Positions 18,013 to 27,283 of a stretch of 61,905 nucleotides of DNA are shown here, one piece after another. Origin of the DNA: Flavobacteriales bacterium. GTDB taxonomy: Bacteria; Bacteroidota; Bacteroidia; Flavobacteriales_D; Crocinitomicaceae. The stretch is taken from the NCBI GenBank assembly GCA_947462255.1, contig CANHOA010000017.1, positions 1 through 61,905 on the forward strand, read 5' to 3'. Both the position numbers and the translations under genes were made by a program. Under the pieces are notes generated by a model, which was not told the origin of the DNA, did not search any database, and saw nothing but the letters and a program-made list of their open reading frames with translations. The number at the start of each line of letters is the position of its first letter. Position 1 is the stretch's first letter.

Positions 18013-18713
18013 TAGCGTATGCGTTTATCAATTATTTCTAAGAGGTTTTCTTGGTACGTGGCCTCCTCGATCAATGCGTCTCTTAAGGTAGTGGTTTTAC
18101 TGGAATACGTGCTTCCTTTTTTAAAAAACAGCATGTTGTCGCCTCCATTCGAAAGGTAGTCTGAGGTGATGATCCAAACATGGCTGTGGTTTTCGTTGAG
18201 ACCATTAACAACTATTTTTCCATTTTCTATGTACGCATTTGAAAGCGGTTCCCCACCAGTTTTAAGCAGATAGGAAGCAATTTCTGGCAATAAGCCAACT
18301 GGTATTTCAACCCAAGTTATGGTATTGTCAAAAGGCATGAGTTTGAACATGTCGCCCATGAGGATTTCGCCTTTATTCAAGGTAGCGCGAAGGCCTCCAA
18401 AATTTAAAAGGCAAAATGCAGGCTGACTTAGGCGAACGGTTTTAGTTTGATTCACAAACAAGGCATCTGCTACCCAATTCATCAAATTAGATGAAGGGCG
18501 TTCAAGAACAAAGTTGCAGGGTGAATAAGCAACGTGTTTGTTCATCACCGTGGCCATTGAATCGCGATATGGCTTGATTACTTCTTCCGTTTCACTTACG
18601 AAAACTGATTCTTTTGAAAGAGGAATGAGTGGGGTTTGGTGCAGAACTAAATGAGAAGAGCAGGACATAAGTCCCGCTCCTATACATATTATCCAAAGCA
18701 TCTTTGTCATCAC
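18012..18713 (-). CDS. 5'-nucleotidase C-terminal domain lipoprotein (split UshA-like)
   Basis: 233 residues, with a lipobox LMSC (Cys18). The body matches the 5'-nucleotidase C-terminal domain: LLNFGGLRATLNKGEI, a MFKLMPFDNTI segment, and SDYLSNGGDNM, which in UshA forms the nucleobase-binding region. It overlaps the endonuclease gene by 4 bp (ATGA) and the catalytic-domain gene by 1 bp. The lipid anchor would hold the two-part enzyme at a membrane. Confidence 0.85.
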   Translation of the reverse strand: MMTKMLWIICIGAGLMSCSSHLVLHQTPLIPLSKESVFVSETEEVIKPYRDSMATVMNKHVAYSPCNFVLERPSSNLMNWVADALFVNQTKTVRLSQPAFCLLNFGGLRATLNKGEILMGDMFKLMPFDNTITWVEIPVGLLPEIASYLLKTGGEPLSNAYIENGKIVVNGLNENHSHVWIITSDYLSNGGDNMLFFKKGSTYSSKTTTLRDALIEEATYQENLLEIIDKRIR

Positions 18714-20977
18714 TCGATGATAAATGATCCTTTGGCAGTACCTAGTTCTGTATTTACTTCAATAATATATTTTCCTGATCTTAGATTTTGACCATTTAAT
18801 TCTAATACGGGAACATTAACAAAATCATTTTTAAATACAACTCTTCCCATTAAATCAGAGACTGTGTATTGAGTAATGTTTAAGCCATTGACCTGCGCGA
18901 AAACTTTCCCATTGGAAGGAACCGGAAACACCGAGAAATTACTTTGAAGTTGTTCTTCTAAACCTACATTACAGTTAACATCCAAATAGGTCATGTTTGA
19001 AAAACTAACGTGACAAGCATAATTAACGGAATCAATGTATGGGTTACGGTTGTCTTGAACGCTGTATATGTATTCTTGACGTGCAATTTCATATGAATCA
19101 GGTAAATCTGTAAAATGCCACGTCTTTAGGATATCTTGGTCTTGGTAATTTGGAATGGCCCAATTTAAACCGTTTAATCCGTTGTAAGCGGTTGCCATGT
19201 AAAAGATGGATCTGGCAGCATTTCCTTTTTGAGCCGCTCTTGGCTCGTAAACCATTTGAGAAGCATTATATCCTACACTTCCCTCCAAGAAATTAAAGAG
19301 TACGTTGCCTGTAATTTCATTGAGTGGCAAATTACTGCGGTAAGAATTAGCATTGGCTAAATTAGTCGGATACAAGTTGTGTTGGTCTGTGTATTCATCT
19401 TGCTCAGGATTGTCGCAAGGAAAAGTTGGCATCCAAGAGTGACAAAAAGTGTGTTCTCTAGAATACCCAGTAGCTGTCCAATCGAAAGGATCGCTAAACA
19501 CTTTATTTTCTCCTGTATAAACACAGGTCACAAATGATTGTCCAGCCGTCGTGTCGCACACTTCGAATTGGTTCATCACGGTTTGTTTGTAGTTAAAATA
19601 ACTAATAAAATTATGTGGTCCTATTAAGGCAGATAGATCAGCAATGAACGTTGGAGAAGCCGATGAGATGCCTGCATAATAGGAGCCGATGTTCAAACCT
19701 GTTGTGGTACAGTTACCAGATGCTGCACCGTTTGTTTTATAGTTTTCAAATCCCGGAGTGCCGTTGAAGGCATATACTGCAAAATGATAGTTTTGATTGG
19801 CCCTTACACCTCGTGGAATGAAAGAGGTTCCTCCTCCCACATAAGCAACTTTCGCATTTCCGATGATATCTCCCCTAAGGTAGGTGTTGGCATCAGTTGG
19901 GGTTCCTGAAACTGGGGCGCCTTTGCTCCAAAGCACCAAATATTTTTCAGTATTGCTACCTGCGGTGTATGCTCCACTTAGTGTATAGGCTTGTATATTG
20001 CTAAAGTTTAAATTTGTTGGATTGGAGCTTGGCTCTGTGGCTAAATTGTCTAATCCTACTGCTAAAAGACTAATGATGTATGGGTTTTCATCGGCATCGT
20101 TGTTGGCAATGGTGATGGTCGCAAAGCGCGATCCATTGGCAGTTGGCGTAAAGGTCAAGGAGAAGCTTTGCGCACCTAATCCCAAGATAGAAGCACTACT
20201 TAAGGAGGTGGTGAATTCGGAGGCATTCGCTCCCGTTAGAGTGGTGGAGGTAACGCTCAGTGATTGTGTACCTGTATTTTCAACGGTTAGTGTGTTGTTG
20301 CTAGTATTACCAATGATATAAGTGCCATTATTCAGAACGGTGGTTCCATTTATTTTGACGTTGATCTCACGTTGTGGAGCTACATAAGCTACGATATCTG
20401 AAGTGTAGCGAGGAATAATTTGATAGTTTGTGTTGAATTGCCCCAATAAACCAGTAATGGTAACCGGTCCTGTGGGTATAGCTGTTCCGTCTATATTGGT
20501 TGAACCATTGACGCGAACATCGAATGTATTTGTGCCATTGGTGATTTGAACCGTTGAGTTACCTGTTGCGAATGTTCCTGTTTGAACAAAAGTGACATTT
20601 TCAAAACGTATGAGTTGCGCCTCGAGCAATTCATTTGCACTTGTAATGGGAATGATGAGGGGTGTGTTTGGACTTACTGGTCCATGATTGGTAAAGCTAT
20701 TGGTTGGTGACAATTCCAATAAACCGCTGAAATCGAACAAAACACCTGTGGCTGTAATGGAATCGCCTACTGCAATGCTGGATAAACTCGTTCCGTAACA
20801 CGCTATTCCCGCCGTTTCGTCTTGAATATAGCGAATGGCGCCCAATTCTGAACCATTGGACACAACGCCACGAACAGTTACTGTGGTACCGATGGATAAA
20901 TTACGAATATTGGAAATGGTTTGTGCTTGGCTCATTAAGCCGAGGCTGAGTGATAATAAGAGTAGTTGTTTTTTCAT
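18710..20977 (-). CDS. Secreted endonuclease I with T9SS sorting domain
   Basis: 755 residues. Domains in order: signal peptide (MKKQLLLLSLSLGLMSQAQ), a DUF5689/OB-like N-terminal region (~20-195), a choice-of-anchor/Ig-like region (~200-420), an endonuclease I domain (~430-650) with SREHTFCHSWMP and DQHNLYPT...NSYRSN, and a C-terminal T9SS type A sorting domain (FSVFPVPSNGKVFAQV...GKYIIEV). Endonuclease I enzymes are Mg-dependent nonspecific nucleases. The product probably degrades extracellular DNA at the cell surface, feeding the 5'-nucleotidase encoded by the next two genes. It starts 14 bp after the TonB-dependent receptor gene. Confidence 0.9.
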   Translation of the reverse strand: MKKQLLLLSLSLGLMSQAQTISNIRNLSIGTTVTVRGVVSNGSELGAIRYIQDETAGIACYGTSLSSIAVGDSITATGVLFDFSGLLELSPTNSFTNHGPVSPNTPLIIPITSANELLEAQLIRFENVTFVQTGTFATGNSTVQITNGTNTFDVRVNGSTNIDGTAIPTGPVTITGLLGQFNTNYQIIPRYTSDIVAYVAPQREINVKINGTTVLNNGTYIIGNTSNNTLTVENTGTQSLSVTSTTLTGANASEFTTSLSSASILGLGAQSFSLTFTPTANGSRFATITIANNDADENPYIISLLAVGLDNLATEPSSNPTNLNFSNIQAYTLSGAYTAGSNTEKYLVLWSKGAPVSGTPTDANTYLRGDIIGNAKVAYVGGGTSFIPRGVRANQNYHFAVYAFNGTPGFENYKTNGAASGNCTTTGLNIGSYYAGISSASPTFIADLSALIGPHNFISYFNYKQTVMNQFEVCDTTAGQSFVTCVYTGENKVFSDPFDWTATGYSREHTFCHSWMPTFPCDNPEQDEYTDQHNLYPTNLANANSYRSNLPLNEITGNVLFNFLEGSVGYNASQMVYEPRAAQKGNAARSIFYMATAYNGLNGLNWAIPNYQDQDILKTWHFTDLPDSYEIARQEYIYSVQDNRNPYIDSVNYACHVSFSNMTYLDVNCNVGLEEQLQSNFSVFPVPSNGKVFAQVNGLNITQYTVSDLMGRVVFKNDFVNVPVLELNGQNLRSGKYIIEVNTELGTAKGSFIIE

Positions 20978-20991
20978 TTTTTTGTTTTGTT

Positions 20992-23736
20992 TTAAAATTG
21001 AATACCTAGTGAAACATTAAATCGCAAGCCTCCTCCGAACATTACTGTTGCAGATTGTGCATCAAAGTTATCATAACTATCGTTTGCATTGTTCGTGGCA
21101 TCGGAAATATATTGTGTATTTAATAAATTGGTGATGGAACCACTAGCAATTAGGGTGGTTGTTTTAAGTGGGAATTTATAACCAGCAAATAGATTTAAAA
21201 GAAAATAAGAAGGCATTACCCAAGATTCTCTTCCGGCGTTAGCGCCTTGTAAAGTAAAAGGATCAAAATTGGAATAGTATCGATCAAAATACTGTGATTG
21301 TACTTTAACATAAAAATTTTTAAAGGGTTCATATCGAATAGAAGCAGATAAAGCTGTTTGAGCGGCATCGCCAACGTGAACCCCTTTTGCATCAAAAGTT
21401 ACCAATAATGAATCGTATTGTGGGATAAGAACGGTCTTGTCTGAATTCCAATACCAGTTGCCATATGACACCATGAATTCGGCACTTAACTTTTTAGTGA
21501 TGTTGTATGCAATATCAAGTTCGCCTCCAAGATGTATAGCATCCATTCCATTAATGTTCACGCGAATAAATTCTGTGGGATCATTTGGATCTGGAACGGC
21601 AACTCCATAAGGGAATGGTTTGTTTTTCCAATTCGTTGCATATCCATTTAAATTAATACCGAATTTTTTATCAGCATAATTTAATCCGCCTTCTAAGGCT
21701 AAAATAAGTTCGTTGGTTAAAATTCCAAAAAAGGCATTGGTATTATTGTCAATCACATTTGAGAACTGCGGTGTTCGGTTCAAGTAGCCGAGATTAACAT
21801 ACGCACTCGCATTTTCAAATACGCGGTAGGCAACTCCACCTTTAACGGTGCATCCTGGCAAAAACATCCAGTCTGTTTGATCGTTTTTCAATCCTTTTGA
21901 GGATGATGTGTAGGTATTGCCTTGATATTGAACGGTATCTCCTGCTCCGATTCGCAAGGTAGTATCTCCTATTTCCAAGACCCGTTTTTGAAAGTAGTCT
22001 ATGCCTTTGTATCCGTTTAAGATGCCAGTTACGTTTACAAAAAACGACAATTTGTCCCCAGTATAGGCCATCTGGCCAAAAGCGCCAGTCCATTGTACCA
22101 ATCCACTTCGGTCGGCACTAAAGCTGTTTTTTGCAATTTTATCACCCACTCTTTTCATTGGAGAACTTGCATTTTTATTCGCATTATCAAGGTAATAATC
22201 TCCACCTAATAAGTCGTGTACAACTTGATAATGTCTGCCTTCATAATATCTAAAATCGATTCCACCTGAGAACTCAAATTCCTTTGATAACTCGTAGTTA
22301 AACTGGCCCAAATACCCTACCCAAAAATGATTATTGATACTAGCTAGTAGGATTTGACTAGATTTTATTTCAGTAGGGTGATACTGTGTATCTATATTAG
22401 GAGTTCCAAATAAAGAATTGACTTTATTGTATTGCTCCATTAAATCCCAATCGATTAAATTATTCGAATCTCTTAGTAAGGCGGATGAATTATAAATGCT
22501 TGTTCCACCTCCTCGTCCGATTGAAACATAGGCCAAATTGGAAATGGATAACTTTTCATTTACTTTCCAAAAATCTTTCAAGGTGAGTTGTGGTTTGGAG
22601 TAAAAATTTAATCGCTCATTAAGCAATTCTTTTTTCCCATTATGTGTTCGATATCCCCAATGCTGGTTATACCTTACTCCCATGTCGAATAGATTTATAT
22701 TGGTGTCAATGGATGTTCCCAATTCTCTTGCCGCATCTTTATCCCAATATTGTATTGCTTGGTTATATGAACGCTGGCCATGTTGTTGTGGTGCAGCAAA
22801 ACCAGAAAGAGTTATTAAATGTGAGTTTATCTTTTTAGAAATCTTTAAGTATCCGAAAAATCCTTGACTTGGTGTTCCGTATACCCAACCATCAGTTTGC
22901 TTATAGGATGTTGACACCGTTAATCCCCACCCTTTTTTGGTCATGCCAGTATTGTACGAAAAGTTTGTGCGAAGTAAATTTCCTGTACCATATTCTTGCT
23001 TAAAACTGCCACCTTTTTTATTCCCAATGCCTTGAGTAATAATATTGATCGTTCCTCCAATCGAAGGCATGGCAATTTTTGTTGCGCCTAATCCTCTCTG
23101 AACTTGCATCTGGGCAGTAATAGCATCTAATCCAAACCAGTTCGACCAATAAACAGCGCCATTCTCCATGTCGTTTACTGGCACACCGTCAATCATTACC
23201 CCCACATTTCGTTGATCAAAACCGCGTACATTTATCCTAGCATCGCCATCGCCACCACCCTGTGTTGTTGCATAAACGCCGGCTGTACCATTCAACAACA
23301 TCGGTAAATCTCTTGACCCTAACTCTTCTGCAATTTTCTGGAGTGATATTTTGGTTACGGCAACTGGCACATTACCTTCTTTTACAAGGTTACCAATCAC
23401 CTTAACTTCTTCAAATTCTTGATTGTCTCCGAGTACGATCGTTCGTGTAATGGTTGATTTATTGATAGTTACTTGCTCCGAAATAGGTTCAAAGCCTATC
23501 ATGTTTATATTGGCGATATACCCTCCAAAACTTATATTCTCAAACAAGCAAATGCCTTCAGAATTCGAAATTCCTTTGAAAATAGTACTTGGGTTGGTTT
23601 CGCTTGTTAAAATAAGTTTAGCGCCAACAATTTGCTCCTTATTTGCATCTACAACATTAAAGGTAATTGAACCCTTATTTTGTCCAAATAGCGAGGGAAC
23701 TAATAAGCAGAAAATAATGAGCAGCTTGGATTTCAT
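20992..23736 (-). CDS. TonB-dependent receptor
   Basis: 914 residues: signal peptide (MKSKLLIIFCLLVPSLFG), a carboxypeptidase-regulatory-like domain (~20-105), a plug domain (~120-235, RDLPMLLNGTAGVY, DARINVRGFDQRN, MIDGVPVNDMENG), and a 22-strand outer-membrane barrel ending in the aromatic residue of NVSLGIQF. It imports a large substrate using TonB energy. Lying between a lamin-tail protein and a nuclease/nucleotidase set, it may import DNA breakdown products; this is inferred from context. Confidence 0.9.
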   Translation of the reverse strand: MKSKLLIIFCLLVPSLFGQNKGSITFNVVDANKEQIVGAKLILTSETNPSTIFKGISNSEGICLFENISFGGYIANINMIGFEPISEQVTINKSTITRTIVLGDNQEFEEVKVIGNLVKEGNVPVAVTKISLQKIAEELGSRDLPMLLNGTAGVYATTQGGGDGDARINVRGFDQRNVGVMIDGVPVNDMENGAVYWSNWFGLDAITAQMQVQRGLGATKIAMPSIGGTINIITQGIGNKKGGSFKQEYGTGNLLRTNFSYNTGMTKKGWGLTVSTSYKQTDGWVYGTPSQGFFGYLKISKKINSHLITLSGFAAPQQHGQRSYNQAIQYWDKDAARELGTSIDTNINLFDMGVRYNQHWGYRTHNGKKELLNERLNFYSKPQLTLKDFWKVNEKLSISNLAYVSIGRGGGTSIYNSSALLRDSNNLIDWDLMEQYNKVNSLFGTPNIDTQYHPTEIKSSQILLASINNHFWVGYLGQFNYELSKEFEFSGGIDFRYYEGRHYQVVHDLLGGDYYLDNANKNASSPMKRVGDKIAKNSFSADRSGLVQWTGAFGQMAYTGDKLSFFVNVTGILNGYKGIDYFQKRVLEIGDTTLRIGAGDTVQYQGNTYTSSSKGLKNDQTDWMFLPGCTVKGGVAYRVFENASAYVNLGYLNRTPQFSNVIDNNTNAFFGILTNELILALEGGLNYADKKFGINLNGYATNWKNKPFPYGVAVPDPNDPTEFIRVNINGMDAIHLGGELDIAYNITKKLSAEFMVSYGNWYWNSDKTVLIPQYDSLLVTFDAKGVHVGDAAQTALSASIRYEPFKNFYVKVQSQYFDRYYSNFDPFTLQGANAGRESWVMPSYFLLNLFAGYKFPLKTTTLIASGSITNLLNTQYISDATNNANDSYDNFDAQSATVMFGGGLRFNVSLGIQF

Positions 23737-23788
23737 GGCGACAATAAAATAAAAAAAGGCCCTTACAGACCTTTTACTTTGTTTTTAA

Positions 23789-24847
23789 TTATCTTACGAT
23801 TACTCTTTTAATTTCCTGAGCACCATTCTTCATGGTAATTTTCAAGAAGTATACCCCTTTATTTCCGTTGATATCAATAACAAGGAGAGGCTTATTGGAA
23901 TACGTATTTGTGAATAGACGCTGTCCTAATGCACTTAGCACTTCAACAGACCTTATGTTTTCTGAGTTTTTCAGATAAACAACGCCATTGCTTGGATTTG
24001 GATATAAGAGTATTTCAAGATTACTGGCTTCATCAATACTAGCTGGATTACATTGGCATTCGTGTGTTCCTAATGATGTCCAGTTACCATCTAAAATAGG
24101 ATTGCCACTCGTTCCTAAGATTGGATTTCCGTTGGCATCTAAACGTTCGATAACCGCTGGAATGGAGTCCCATTCTAACAAAGGGTCAAAAAATCCAACC
24201 ATGGTTGTTGCCCCTTTTTGTATTGTAGCTTTGCGCAACATGGAGTGGTCTTTAGTTATTAATACTCCTGCACCGTTGTTGTATGGAAAAGTAGAAGACC
24301 ATGCTCCGTCGTTTCCGGCAGAAGAACCTGTTTCATTAGCCGGATTCTCTCCGATTTTTCCAAATATATCAACAATAGCAAAACCAGGTACATTCGTTGG
24401 ATTGATAACGGTAGTGGCTGTAGAAGGTAAGGTTCCTTTACCTAAAACAATTGCATCGTTACCGTTCCAGTACCAAGCATTGGATGTATTGTAAACGGCG
24501 CAGTAAAAACCATCTGCACGCACTTGCAATGAGTCCCAAATTGGAGCCTCTTGACCGGTTCCATTGGAATCTAATTTCTCAAGTACGCCAACATAGACAC
24601 TGTAAGGTGCAATGGTTCCTGTCAATTGAACCGAGTTGGCTACAGTAGCTGAAGTAGCGCCATTGGAGTATCGGGATACAAAATAGCCGCTTAGATTAAT
24701 GGTTTGACTAGTGGGATTGTAGATTTCTAAAGCCTTGTTATTAGACCATCCCTCGACATATTCCGAAATAAAAAGTTCCGTACAATTGCCTTGGGCAGAA
24801 AGAGTGTTTAAAAGAAGGAGAAATCCGAGTGTAAATGTTGCTTTCAT
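23789..24847 (-). CDS. Secreted lamin-tail-domain protein with T9SS sorting domain
   Basis: 352 residues: signal peptide (MKATFTLGFLLLLNTLSAQ), a lamin tail domain (~20-200; LFISEYVEGWSNNKALEIYN is characteristic), an acidic linker, and a T9SS type A sorting domain (EILLYPNPSNGVVYLKN...GVYFLKI). Lamin-tail domains recur in secreted bacterial nucleases and are thought to bind surfaces or substrates. It is the first gene of the putative scavenging operon, 52 bp ahead of the TonB-dependent receptor, with a TACTTTTG -7 box upstream. Confidence 0.88.
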   Translation of the reverse strand: MKATFTLGFLLLLNTLSAQGNCTELFISEYVEGWSNNKALEIYNPTSQTINLSGYFVSRYSNGATSATVANSVQLTGTIAPYSVYVGVLEKLDSNGTGQEAPIWDSLQVRADGFYCAVYNTSNAWYWNGNDAIVLGKGTLPSTATTVINPTNVPGFAIVDIFGKIGENPANETGSSAGNDGAWSSTFPYNNGAGVLITKDHSMLRKATIQKGATTMVGFFDPLLEWDSIPAVIERLDANGNPILGTSGNPILDGNWTSLGTHECQCNPASIDEASNLEILLYPNPSNGVVYLKNSENIRSVEVLSALGQRLFTNTYSNKPLLVIDINGNKGVYFLKITMKNGAQEIKRVIVR

Positions 24848-24866
24848 AAACTTGTTTTTATTTTCA

Positions 24867-24874
24867 CAAAAGTA
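24867..24874 (-). promoter_or_regulatory. -7 box of the DNA/nucleotide scavenging operon
   Basis: TACTTTTG on the minus strand matches TAnnTTTG, 19 bp upstream of the ATG at 24847. The five genes downstream are tightly packed, so this is the probable operon promoter. No -33 TTTG is clear. Confidence 0.5.
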
Positions 24875-24983
24875 AGTTTATTTTTTTTTGAATACGCCTT
24901 TTTTAAAAGTTTAATCTAATTTTCTAATAGACTTAATACTAATTAAACTTTATACATTAATTTCGGACATTAAATGGTATAAA

Positions 24984-27140
24984 ATGAAGCACTTTTTTTG
25001 TTTATTATTTCTTGTTGGTTTAAAGATAACTGCGCAGCAAATCACCGTCGAGAAAATTTGGAAAAAATACGAATACTATCCGAAAGGGGTAGAAGATTTT
25101 AAGTCAATGAAAGACGGAGAACATTATTCCCGGATTGGTGAAGATGGATCTATATTAATTTACAAATTAATGGATGCAAATGATAAAGGAGAAGTGCTTG
25201 TTAATATAAATTCGTTGGTTTATAACGATTCGATAATCGCATATGAAGATTACGAGTTTAATAGTGATGAAACGAAGGTCTTATTTATGACCAACATAAA
25301 ACCTATTTACCGTAGAAGTTATACGGCAATTTATTATCTCTATGATATCAAAACTAAACAATTAGTGCCCTTAGATGATAAGCATAAGCCACAAACATTA
25401 GCAGAATATTCTCCCGACGGTAAGAGTGTTTCATTTATTCATGGCAATGATATTTTCGTAAAGGAATTGGCAAGCGGAAAATCGATTAAACTGACGGAAG
25501 ATGGTAAGAGAAATAAAATTATCAATGGTACAAGCGATTGGGTTTATGAAGAAGAATTCGGCATTACAAAAGCTTACGCATGGTCACCAGATTCTAAATG
25601 GATTAGTTTTTTGCGCTTTAACGAAAAGGAGGTAAAGGAATTTAATTTGACCTATTACAAAGGCTTGTATCCTGAAGAATATAAGTATAAATACCCCAAA
25701 GCCGGTGAAGACAATAGCGAGGTTACTGCCCATTTGATAAACGTTCAAAAGAAAAGTATTACGCCGATTAATTTGGGTGAATATGAATATATCCCAAGAT
25801 TGTCATGGGCAGGGAATGCCAATAAACTCGTTTTATTGACTTTAAATCGCTATCAAAATCACCTTAAATACCATTTGATTGATTTGACAGCAAAAAAAAT
25901 GACTCAAAAAATATTTTATGAGGAAACATCCACTACCTATGTTGAAATTGATAATAATTTATTAGTGCTTAAGGATGGTAATACGATTTTAAGAACAAGC
26001 GAAATGGATGGGTATAATCATATTTACCAACTCGATTTTAATGGTAAAAGCACTCAAATAACGAAAGGGAACTGGGATGTAATTGATTTATACGGAATAG
26101 ATGAGCTAAGTAATACCGTTTACTATTCTTCCGCGGAAGTATCTCCAATGGTGAAAACAATTCATTCTATTAAACTAGATGGCGCTAATAAAACAACCCT
26201 TTCAAAGTCAATTGGCTGGAATGATGCATCATTCACTTCAGGCTTTAAGTACATGGTTCTTACACATTCTCAGGCCAATAATCCGCCAGTTTATTCTTTA
26301 ATGAAACATGATGGTGGTTTTGTGAGAATATTGGAAGATAACGAAGAATTGAACCGTACGCTTTCTACCTTAACATTGAGTAAAAAAGAGTTCATCACCT
26401 TTAATGTAAATGGCAATACCCTCAATGCTTGGATAATGAAGCCAGCTAACTTTAATGCGGCTAACAAATACCCAGTTTATATGACTTTATATGGAGGTCC
26501 TGGGCACAACGAGGTGGTAGATGCGTGGGATAATGCAGATTATATGTACCATCAGTTACTCACACAAAAAGGGTATATTGTTATTTGCATTGAACCGAGA
26601 GGAACTCTTTACAGAGGTGCAGCATTTAAAAAATCTACTTATTTACAGTTAGGTAAATTAGAAACCGAGGATTTAATTGCAACAGCAAAAGAAATACAAG
26701 GATTCCCATACGTAGATCCACAACGAATTGGTGTGATGGGCTGGAGTTATGGTGGTTTTATGGCTTCATTAGCTATCACCAAAGGAGCGGATGTTTTTAA
26801 AATGGCTATTGCTGTTGCTCCTGTTACCAACTGGCGCAATTACGATAATATTTATACCGAACGATTCATGCGAACTCCGAAGGAAAATCCGGACGGATAT
26901 GATGCTAATTCACCTGTTAATTTTGTAAATCTAATCAAAGGTAAGTTTTTACTTATTCATGGATCGGCAGATGATAATGTGCATTATCAAAATTCAATGG
27001 AATTGGTTAATGCCATGGTAAAAGCGGATAAGCAATTTGATTTATTTATTTATCCTAACCGAAACCATGGTATTTACGGCGGAAACACACGTAACCATTT
27101 GTTTAACATGATGTTGAATTTCATTGAGAAGAATCTTTAA
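24984..27140 (+). CDS. Dipeptidyl peptidase IV (S9 family)
   Basis: 718 residues, as expected for bacterial DPP4. It removes Xaa-Pro/Xaa-Ala dipeptides from peptide N-termini in the periplasm. A signal peptide (MKHFFCLLFLVGLKITAQ) is followed by an eight-bladed propeller (~50-440; DWVYEEEFGITKAYAWSPDS carries the substrate-amine-binding Glu pair) and an alpha/beta hydrolase domain. The catalytic triad is Ser588 in GWSYGG, Asp663 in HGSADDNVH, and His695 in NRNHGIYG. It is monocistronic and divergent from the scavenging operon. Confidence 0.93.
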   Translation: MKHFFCLLFLVGLKITAQQITVEKIWKKYEYYPKGVEDFKSMKDGEHYSRIGEDGSILIYKLMDANDKGEVLVNINSLVYNDSIIAYEDYEFNSDETKVLFMTNIKPIYRRSYTAIYYLYDIKTKQLVPLDDKHKPQTLAEYSPDGKSVSFIHGNDIFVKELASGKSIKLTEDGKRNKIINGTSDWVYEEEFGITKAYAWSPDSKWISFLRFNEKEVKEFNLTYYKGLYPEEYKYKYPKAGEDNSEVTAHLINVQKKSITPINLGEYEYIPRLSWAGNANKLVLLTLNRYQNHLKYHLIDLTAKKMTQKIFYEETSTTYVEIDNNLLVLKDGNTILRTSEMDGYNHIYQLDFNGKSTQITKGNWDVIDLYGIDELSNTVYYSSAEVSPMVKTIHSIKLDGANKTTLSKSIGWNDASFTSGFKYMVLTHSQANNPPVYSLMKHDGGFVRILEDNEELNRTLSTLTLSKKEFITFNVNGNTLNAWIMKPANFNAANKYPVYMTLYGGPGHNEVVDAWDNADYMYHQLLTQKGYIVICIEPRGTLYRGAAFKKSTYLQLGKLETEDLIATAKEIQGFPYVDPQRIGVMGWSYGGFMASLAITKGADVFKMAIAVAPVTNWRNYDNIYTERFMRTPKENPDGYDANSPVNFVNLIKGKFLLIHGSADDNVHYQNSMELVNAMVKADKQFDLFIYPNRNHGIYGGNTRNHLFNMMLNFIEKNL

Positions 27141-27283
27141 CACCTTCGTTTTTTATCTTCCCACAGGATGTTATTTTAAAAATGCTAGGTTTAGGTATAG
27201 ATCATAAAATTTATTTCACTTTCTTTAGATAATAGAACAAATTTGTTTTGTAATTTTAGGCAGTTAAAAAATAATTTTCAAAA

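Noticed and set aside
21842..22093. 83-codon minus-strand frame inside the TonB-dependent receptor gene
   Set aside because: It is a shifted frame of the receptor gene, whose own frame is continuous from plug to barrel; no frameshift is needed.
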